Below are positions 60,101 through 64,000 of a stretch of 64,000 nt of DNA, one piece after another. Every line of letters starts with the position of its first letter. Positions within the stretch are counted from its first letter, which is position 1. The DNA comes from Burkholderia thailandensis E264 (GTDB taxonomy: Bacteria > Pseudomonadota > Gammaproteobacteria > Burkholderiales > Burkholderiaceae), in NCBI RefSeq assembly GCF_000012365.1, contig NC_007650.1, forward strand, positions 1,922,001 through 1,986,000, in the 5' to 3' direction. The position numbers were made by a program, and so were the translations under genes. The notes under the pieces were generated by a model, which saw only the letters and a list, made by a program, of their open reading frames with translations, did no database searches and was not told where the DNA came from.

Positions 60101-63100
60101 ACACGTCGTCGAGCGCGCGGTTGACGGTCATCACGACGACCGAATCGACGCCGTACGCGTCGAACGGCTCGTCGGCGTCAAGGCGCGACACGGCGATCCC
60201 GGTCGCCTCGCTCAGCACGTGCTTGAGCCGCTCGGCGACGGCCGCCGCAAGCGACGCGTCACCCGAAGCGGCGTGCGTCCCGGCAACGTCGTCGCCCGGC
60301 GCGGATTCGCCGGCCGCCCGTGCGCCCGCCTGACCTTCGGCGAGCGCCGTCGCGCCGGGCGCGTCCGGCCCGACCGTGTTCATGCCGGCCCGATCGCCGC
60401 CTGCCGCATCGGCAACGGCCGCATTCGCGCCGGCCGGGCTCGCCGCGCGCGCGTCCGCATCGGCCGCTTCCGCATCGGCCGAATCCGCAGCATGCCCGCC
60501 GGCCGCGCCGGCATCGACGCGCAGCAGCCGGCGCAACGTCGTCAAGTGTCCAGCCGCGACGATCACGTGCGGCGCATCGAGCGCAAGGCAGTCTTGCATG
60601 GTTCGCATTCCTTCGTCGATCGCGAGCGGCAGCATCCCCGCGCGCGCTTCGAGCGCCGCGAGCGTCGCGTCATCGACGCGCATGCCGCCGTCGCGCCAGA
60701 TCGGCCAGCCGATCGAGCACGTGCGCCCGCGCCGCTGTCCGCGCGCGACGAGCGTGTTGCGGTGAGCGGCGAACGCGTCCATGAACGCGTTCGCCATCGC
60801 ATAGTCACTTTGGCCGACGTTGCCGAGCGCGCCGGCCGCCGACGAGAAGCACAGCAGGAAATCGAGCGGCAGCCGCCGCGTCGCCGCGTCCAGATGGACG
60901 ACGCCCGCCACCTTCGGCGCGCATACCGCCGCGAGGTCTTCGGCGCGCTTGCGCACGATGAAGCCGTCGCGGATCACGCCCGCGCAGTGAACGACGCCGT
61001 GCAGCGCGCCGTACTCGGCGACGCAGCCGGCGATCAGCGCGTCGCAATCGGCATGCGACGCGACGTCGGCCTGCCGGTACTGCGCACGCGCGCCCGCCGA
61101 GCGCAGCGCGTCGAGCAGCGCGGTCTGCGCCGCGCCTTCGGCCGAGCGGCCCGCGATCACGATCGTCGGGCGCACCGCGCCGCGCGCGATCGTCGCGGCC
61201 ACGTGCGCGCCGAGCCCGCCCGCGCCGCCCGTGATCAGGAACACGCCGTTCGCGCGCCAGCCGAACGCGCGGTCGGCCGCCCGCGTCTGCGCCCAGCGCA
61301 GCGTGTGGCGGCGGCCGTCGAGATAGCGGATGTCGACGTCGCCCGCCGCCGATGCGTTCTCGCGCAGCCGCGCGGCGGCGCCGCCGGCATCGGGCCACGC
61401 GTCGAACGCGATCCACTGCGCGACGAGACGCGGATTCTCTTGCGCCGCCGTCTTCAGCAGCGCGGCGAGCGCCGCGCAGTCCCACGCATCGTCGCTCGCG
61501 GGCGCGACGACCTGCAGCAGCGCGCGCGCGAGCGGACGCTTCGCGAGCGCCTGCAGTTCGTCCTTGACGAGCGCGAAGAGGCGCGCCGCATGCGACGCGA
61601 AGCGGGCGGCGGGATCGCGCTCGTCCGAGCGCAGCGCGACGATCCGCGCGCCGTCCGCGAGCGCGGGCGCCAGCGCCGCGCCGAACGAAGCCGGCGTCTC
61701 GCAGAGCACGAGCACGCGCGCATCGAACGCGGGCGCGGCGCTCGCGCTCGGCGAGCATTCGGCCGGCCGCCATTGCGGCGCGAGCACGAGCACGCCCGTG
61801 CCCGGCGTTTCCTGCGCGCGGCCGGCCGGCGGACAAACCGGCGCGTCGGCGCGCGGCGCGCCGTGCTCGCCGTGCGCGTCAACGGCCCGGCTCGCGCGGC
61901 CGGCGGCCGGCGCAAGCGCCGACTGCGGCGCGACGCCGGGCACCCAGTACGATTCGCGCGCGAACGGATAGGTCGGCAGCGACATGCGTCGCACCGACGG
62001 CGCGCGGCGCAGCCGCATCCAGTCGATCGCCGCGCCCCGCACCCACGCGGAGGCGATCGCGCGCGCCGCGTCGGCCGCCGGCCAGCGCGCGAGCGTCGCC
62101 TCGTCGACGGCGGGCGCGTGCTGCGCGTCCGCCGCGCGCACGTCGCCGCGCAGCACGCCGGACGCCTGCGCGCCGGACGCTTCGTCTCCGCGCGCGATCG
62201 CGTGCAGCAGATCGATCGCGTCGCGCACGCGGCTGACGACGAACGCCGCGCGCCGGTTCATCGGCTCGCGCCCGACTTGAAGCGTGAACGCGACGTCGGC
62301 GAGGTCCGCGTCGCCGAGACGCGCGTCGCTCAGATGCGCGGCGAGCCGGGCCGCCATCTCGCGCAGGCGCGCGTCGTCCTTCGCCGACAGCACGCACAGC
62401 GCGGGCGCGTCGTCCGTGCCGCTGTCCGCGCCCGCGCGCGGCTCGGGCGCGTTGCGGTACGCGTCGACGATCAGGTGCGCGTTCGCGCCGCCCGCGCCGA
62501 AGCTGCTCACGCCCGCGCGGCGCACGCCGCCGTCGCCGGCCGCCCACGGCTCGTTGTCGCGCACGACGCGAAACGGCGAGCGTTCGAGCGCGAGGTTCGG
62601 GTTCGGCGCGCCGCCGTGCGACAGGTTGCGCACGAGCGTCGCGTGCTTCATCTGCAGCAGCACCTTCGTCAACTGCGCGATGCCGGCCGCCGCCTCGCTG
62701 TGGCCGATCATCGTCTTCACCGACGCGATCGCGCAGAACCCGACGTCGTCGGTGCCCGCGCGGAACACGTCCTCCAGCCCCGCGATCTCGACGGGATCGC
62801 CAAGCGCGGTGCCCGTGCCGTGCGCCTCGACGTAGCCGACGCTGCGCGGCGCGACGCCCGCCTGCGCGACCGCCCGCCGGATCGCGAGCGCCTGCGCGTC
62901 GGGGCTCGGCACCGCGAAGCCGTTGGTCCGGCCGCCGTGGCTCACGCCGCTGCCGCGGATCACGCCGTGGATCGCATCGCCGTCGCGCTCGGCGTCGGCG
63001 AGCGGCTTGAGCAGCACCGCGCCCACCGCCTCGCCCGGCACGTAGCCCGTGCCGCCTTCGTCGAAGGCGCGGCACCGGCCGTCGGCGGCGAGAAAGCGCC

Positions 63101-64000
63101 CGAGCGACAGCGACACGTACTTGCTCGGGTGCAGCGAAAGATTGACGCCGCCCGCGAGCGCGACGCTCGATTCGCCGCGCCGCAGGCTTTCGCATGCGAG
63201 ATGGATCGCATAGAGCGACGACGAGCACGCGGTGTCGACGGTCAGGCTCGGCCCCGTGAAGTTCATCACGTACGACACGCGGTTCGAGATCGAGAAGATC
63301 TGGCTCGGCGCCGCGAACTGCCGCGCGCCGCGCCGCTGCGCCGCGTCGCTCACGATGAGCTGATACTGGTTGAAGCTCGCGCCGACGAACACGCCGACGC
63401 CCGGGCCGTCGCGCAGCGCGGCGAGCGACGCGCGCGTGTAGCCGGCGTCCTCGACGCACGCCCACGCGGTTTCGAGAAAGAGCCGCTCGTGCGGATCGGT
63501 GAGCCGCGCTTCGTTCGGCGTGATGCCGAAGAAAAGCGGGTCGAACTGGTCGACATCGGACAGGAACGCGCCCCACTTGCTCGCGCTCTTGCCCTCGGCC
63601 GCCGCGCGCGCGGGGTCGGCCTCGTAGAAGCCGTCGAGCGGCCAGCGCTGCGGCGGGATCTCGTCGACGCAGTCGCGGCCCGCGACGAGGTTGCGCCAGA
63701 ACGCGTCAAGCGTCGGCGCATGCGGATAGCGGCCCGCGAGGCCGATGATCGCGATGTCGAGCGGCGCGGCGGCGGCCGTCTCGCGCGGCGCCGGCCGCGC
63801 GGCGCGCGATGCGAGGGCCGCGGGCGGCGATCCGGCTTGCGCCGGCGCGGGCGCGGGCGTCGATGCGGCGGACGACGCGCGCTGCGCCCCATCCGCCCGC
63901 CACGCAGCCGGATGACGATGCGCGAGATGCGCGGCGAGCGCGGTCAAGTCGCGGAACCGGAACAGCAGCGTCGTGTCGCGCTCGCCCGTCATCGCCTCGA
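51189..64000 (-). CDS. Trans-AT polyketide synthase, N-terminus beyond window
   Basis: About 4,270 residues visible; the gene enters from beyond position 64,000, mid-ACP (DTTLLFRFRDLTALAAHL). Approximate order: KS 79-514 (DTACSSS, EAHGTGT); KR 731-1145 (TGGAGGLG, SDYAMAN); ACP 1252-1328 (YGVDSVVV); KS 1453-1892 (DTMCSSS). Then DH 2075-2372 (HRVSGRPVLP, DGALQ) and KR 2378-2802 (TGGAGGLA, ADYAAAN). Next are a dead ACP 2845-2918 (FGVDRQV) and a live ACP 2958-3045 (YGIDSVVV). KS 3167-3603 (DTMCSSS) is followed by a long Ala/Ser/Gly linker, then twin ACPs 3946-4012 and 4078-4153, both LGVDSIIGVEW, and a C-terminal docking helix (VPLDDVLARVHRGELSVEAA). No AT, so malonyl units must come from a separate acyltransferase. 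The twin ACPs mark a beta-branching step. Confidence 0.93.
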   Translation of the reverse strand, partial: EAMTGERDTTLLFRFRDLTALAAHLAHRHPAAWRADGAQRASSAASTPAPAPAQAGSPPAALASRAARPAPRETAAAAPLDIAIIGLAGRYPHAPTLDAFWRNLVAGRDCVDEIPPQRWPLDGFYEADPARAAAEGKSASKWGAFLSDVDQFDPLFFGITPNEARLTDPHERLFLETAWACVEDAGYTRASLAALRDGPGVGVFVGASFNQYQLIVSDAAQRRGARQFAAPSQIFSISNRVSYVMNFTGPSLTVDTACSSSLYAIHLACESLRRGESSVALAGGVNLSLHPSKYVSLSLGRFLAADGRCRAFDEGGTGYVPGEAVGAVLLKPLADAERDGDAIHGVIRGSGVSHGGRTNGFAVPSPDAQALAIRRAVAQAGVAPRSVGYVEAHGTGTALGDPVEIAGLEDVFRAGTDDVGFCAIASVKTMIGHSEAAAGIAQLTKVLLQMKHATLVRNLSHGGAPNPNLALERSPFRVVRDNEPWAAGDGGVRRAGVSSFGAGGANAHLIVDAYRNAPEPRAGADSGTDDAPALCVLSAKDDARLREMAARLAAHLSDARLGDADLADVAFTLQVGREPMNRRAAFVVSRVRDAIDLLHAIARGDEASGAQASGVLRGDVRAADAQHAPAVDEATLARWPAADAARAIASAWVRGAAIDWMRLRRAPSVRRMSLPTYPFARESYWVPGVAPQSALAPAAGRASRAVDAHGEHGAPRADAPVCPPAGRAQETPGTGVLVLAPQWRPAECSPSASAAPAFDARVLVLCETPASFGAALAPALADGARIVALRSDERDPAARFASHAARLFALVKDELQALAKRPLARALLQVVAPASDDAWDCAALAALLKTAAQENPRLVAQWIAFDAWPDAGGAAARLRENASAAGDVDIRYLDGRRHTLRWAQTRAADRAFGWRANGVFLITGGAGGLGAHVAATIARGAVRPTIVIAGRSAEGAAQTALLDALRSAGARAQYRQADVASHADCDALIAGCVAEYGALHGVVHCAGVIRDGFIVRKRAEDLAAVCAPKVAGVVHLDAATRRLPLDFLLCFSSAAGALGNVGQSDYAMANAFMDAFAAHRNTLVARGQRRGRTCSIGWPIWRDGGMRVDDATLAALEARAGMLPLAIDEGMRTMQDCLALDAPHVIVAAGHLTTLRRLLRVDAGAAGGHAADSADAEAADADARAASPAGANAAVADAAGGDRAGMNTVGPDAPGATALAEGQAGARAAGESAPGDDVAGTHAASGDASLAAAVAERLKHVLSEATGIAVSRLDADEPFDAYGVDSVVVMTVNRALDDVFDALSQTLLYEYGTLGALAGHLAHAHEAACRDWCGVAAAARPGARAADVRVRDTLAVDMSRPDVRTPDLRVSDARGFDERVSDMRDSDAQASSAQASDMLARDTRDIDAQRIADAERQPAEDGDATAVGRAGARAPGASSDAFVGAAGAAAAPAGRDEPIAIIGIAGRYPQASDLDQFWRNLAGGVDSVTTIPPGRWPLEGFFEPDRARALEAGKSYGKWGAFLDDHERFDAPFFQMSPLEAINLDPQIRLFIETCWAALEDAGYTRRLLAERHGKRVGVFAGITKTGYALHGPRVWPLRQSYNPQTSFSALVNRVSYVLDLHGPSVPIDTMCSSSLTAVHEACEHIRSGACALALAGGVNLYLHPSNFLELAGVQMLSADGRCKSFGQGADGFVPGEGVGAVLLKPLSRALADGDHVHAVIRATGINHGGKVNGFTVPNPNAQRELIRATLERAGVRARRVSYVEAHGTGTDLGDPIEVAALAQAFAASGGDRDTGYCALGSVKSNIGHLEAAAGIAGLTKVVLQMTHGMRAPTLHARIPNEKIPFARTPFVLQRERDDWPHAHGDAAQSRIATVSSFGAGGANAFAVVEEAPRRERDARPDRPEVIVLSARDADRLAARIAQLRGRLREGVPYSLAEIAYTLQAGREAMAERIAFVADSLDALVDTLDTLDTLDTAGGAPNPAAGAAAARVHRGSGVTRKTPLSFLADDDLADTVRAWLAKGKLDLVAQAWASGVDIDWTLLHGDRTPRRASLPAYPFAGERHALPDAAQPVAAHALHPLLQRNTSTLERVSFASVFGGDEAFLRDHRVSGRPVLPAVAYIEIAYRALREAGVPGDAVRLTDLVWMRPAIVEGEPLHVRVELASEASEASEASDTSDTSDTSDAAGDTLALTIGAAAPSGRGQPGFATVFARARARRVRVAAPAALPLARWRAQCGAAMTADDCYRVFERVGLAYGPAFRTLDTLWRGDGVAVAKLRAASPPAAPHAAADVVDSLDCGLLDGALQAVLGLAPASDAERPLLPFALDACELYGERPDEPWCVVRRTEDARVDVTLCGPQGEPWIALRGLVLRRYESAPAAERGLVALAPQWRRADATPVAAAAAPAFADTLVVLCGAQRLDAGGSADRIRVVTVANDATPIGERFAQTLQALIAETQALLRDRPDAPALLQVVVPDTPAFAPMIGLAGFLRTLSHEAPHMCGQLLLVPAHDTGAALRARLAECAARAHETVVRYGQGPARDVLQWREWADAMPPADAGQTADAHAAPVWRDDGVYLVTGGAGGLAWLLAQDMARRAPGARMVLVGRRPLDARAASSLDALRARIEYVEADCADADAIAAAVASVLERHGRLDGVVHAAGVLRDEFIRRKTADGVAAVLRPKVDGTLALDRATRDVRLAFFVLFSSAAAQAGNPGQADYAAANGFMDGFAQYRRALVALGERHGATTSIDWPLWRDGGMRIGADAQRLLETQTGMSAMPGDAGLAFFHRAVRAGVAQVMPLYGNPARLRDALAPAARDDAGSAADAAGASDAGSAYADAGDARGMAGAVLIARLRDALAAALGVARDALDAHVPVGEFGVDRQVLDALVEQVEPGGAVRRAELLDTRLTLDEIASRLAAATRGDAHAAHAASPRGEAGEAQEAPQAYEAHGAHEVPPLAEPRASELVDASLALLTERLADVIKLPAPRIDPDAELTTYGIDSVVVMQVTTQLEKQLGPLSKTLFFEYGTLRAIAARVAHTHRERVRALVERRAAGTQAASAASVASHPAAPHGARPAHERRADADAASVRGAPRAVAARSSAEVSRASATANTNTTTTTTTTATATATATATATATTNTTENAAPHASRGDRDARPPAQQPPGAAAFAAGDIAIVGIAGRYPQADDLAQFWRNLARGVDSVTEIPADRWDYRRFYDPQKGRLGKSYSKWGGFLSDVARFDAAFFNISAREAQIMDPQERLFLECVYHTLEDAGYTRRNVSRSRRVGVFVGVMYEEYQLYGVERMLEGTPVALAGNPAAIANRVSYFCDFHGPSMAIDTMCSSSLSAIHLACQSLMLGECEVAVAGGVNVSIHPNKYQMLSQGRFASSNGRCESFGAGGDGYVPSEGVGAVLLKPLARAIADGDRIHAVIKATALNHGGKTNGYTVPNPNAQADVIGDALARAGIDARSIGYVEAHGTGTSLGDPIEIAGLAQAFGRHTPDKGFCAIGSVKSNIGHGESAAGMAGLTKIVLQMRHRRLVPSLHADTPNPNIDFADTPFVVQTTLAPWRGAILPDEAGRPAELPLRAGLSSFGAGGANAHVVVEAYDVAGAERGAHEDGPAVVVLSARTDERLAAQARNLLAHLSREPHRDGELDRDGGATLASIAYTLQVGREAMPARLAVIAASLDDLREKLAALVDGGEGLDGVSRGRVDPLGEPLAPGELAQWRAGARLAELAAAWVAGRFDDWTPCYGDVRPARVSLPGYAFAPTRYWVPDAEQLAKAAGVHADATQAKGIAGVAQGSVASGSSGASAEAAGPAESNGAAGSNGSAGSAGSNDAGPGDARKRVAGPSIDAAAPANTAQPAEPAEPAARRRGGVTLSPPAEAAAFDLSARAPAAKPTVTFAQPAGRAHEALPPASRPEESAPRVVATQARRADAVSAAPAVSPEAVVPALRALLADALYVDAQTIDANAEFVSLGVDSIIGVEWIDAVNRRFGVALSATTIYDHPTLSSFARHLASAAASAQASMAAAASPSAPASGARADTAAPEAAAEASAPFEREQAARARAAAHGADDAGDPAPAALEAALRETLADALFADAHDIEPDATFQDLGVDSIIGVEWVQAINRRYGTSIPAPQIYQYPTLRAFGGLVASELALARRRAGGAPLPDAEAASATTATTASASGTAHAPNAAGDAHAPNAAGARAATPAPAENAAGAVHAARAANPANPATLANPAPGGGVPLDDVLARVHRGELSVEAAEALLAGALG
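51190..51290 (-). other. Domain: C-terminal docking region
   Basis: The last residues, VPLDDVLARVHRGELSVEAA, form an amphipathic pair of helices. The next protein starts with a matching pattern, [20 protein letters not shown]. They probably dock the two proteins. Confidence 0.5.
51535..52170 (-). other. Domain: tandem beta-branching ACPs
   Basis: Two carrier proteins with the identical core LGVDSIIGVEW. A Trp six residues after the phosphopantetheine Ser is the published flag for ACPs recognised by HMG-synthase beta-branching cassettes in trans-AT PKSs. The module has no reductive domain, leaving the beta-keto group needed for branching. Confidence 0.85.
54595..54660. repeat. Hexamer coding repeat, 11 units (Thr/Ala linker)
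   Basis: Seven GTCGCG then four GTCGTG units encode an alternating Ala-Thr and poly-Thr linker between the ACP and the third KS of the first PKS. Confidence 0.92.
55240..55460 (-). other. Domain: carrier protein with Ser replaced by Arg
   Basis: RLRDALAAALGVARDALDAH followed by FGVDRQVLDALVEQV has the ACP outline, but the DSx core is DRQ (Arg codon at 55356-55358). A fully normal ACP follows at 54,860-55,120, so the module keeps one working carrier. Confidence 0.75.
57450..57508. repeat. 9-bp coding repeats inside a DH domain
   Basis: Three copies of a GACGTATCG unit followed by three of GAAGCTTCG encode (SDT)3 and (SEA)3 inside the dehydratase of the first PKS, between the catalytic His and Asp motifs. 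This is most likely a surface loop. Confidence 0.9.
58072..58110. repeat. 9-bp coding repeat, about 4 units (Thr-Leu-Asp)
   Basis: Tandem GTGTCGAGC units encode repeated TLD in the post-KS linker of the second module of the first PKS. Confidence 0.85.

Overview
The window is very GC-rich, with Burkholderia-type protein families throughout: a GTG-started OmpC-type porin, a DUF4148 secreted protein, an FUSC exporter, a PucR regulator and an ISL3 transposase. Gene content and base composition suggest a member of the Burkholderia pseudomallei/thailandensis group, probably an accessory-rich replicon. The species assignment is inference. No rRNA, tRNA or CRISPR array was seen.

Positions 1-28,100 hold metabolic and surface genes. 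In order: an H-type lectin; a cytosine-use operon on the minus strand (permease, PucR regulator, cytosine deaminase); a decayed VOC gene fused to the end of a porin gene; a DUF4148 protein; a LysR regulator divergent from an FUSC exporter; a small secreted peptide; a histidine acid phosphatase lipoprotein; an APC permease plus S58 aminopeptidase pair with a divergent LuxR-type regulator; a COG4315 secreted protein; an NlpD-like LytM lipoprotein; an orphan amino-acid-binding protein; an ISL3 insertion sequence; and a mmsA / omega-aminotransferase operon with a divergent LysR regulator. After these come a long intergenic stretch with an 11-copy hexamer repeat, a 261-aa effector-like protein with a possible deamidase Cys-His pair, and a cupin.

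Positions 28,416-64,000 are one minus-strand operon for a trans-AT polyketide assembly line. Three giant proteins are encoded: 4,270 aa visible and running off the right edge, then 4,337 aa, then 2,050 aa. They carry seven ketosynthases and no acyltransferase. The last PKS overlaps, by ATGA, a 1,170-aa indolepyruvate:ferredoxin oxidoreductase, which therefore looks like part of the operon.

In assembly order the domains are: (ACP)-KS-KR-ACP-KS-DH-KR-[dead ACP]-ACP-KS-ACP-ACP // KS-DH-KR-ACP-KS-DH-KR-MT-ACP-KS-[dead ACP] // MT-ACP-KS0-oMT-ACP-TE. The tandem ACPs closing the first protein have the Ser+6 Trp flag for beta-branching, and the next KS is an atypical ELHGTGT type. The sixth module is split between proteins. 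The last KS lacks its first catalytic His and is followed by an O-methyltransferase and a thioesterase.

Co-linear reading predicts the carboxyl half of a methyl-branched polyene that may end in an alpha-methyl-beta-methoxyacrylate-like acid. The loading end, the trans-AT and the beta-branching enzymes must lie to the right of the window or elsewhere. The product is not identified here.
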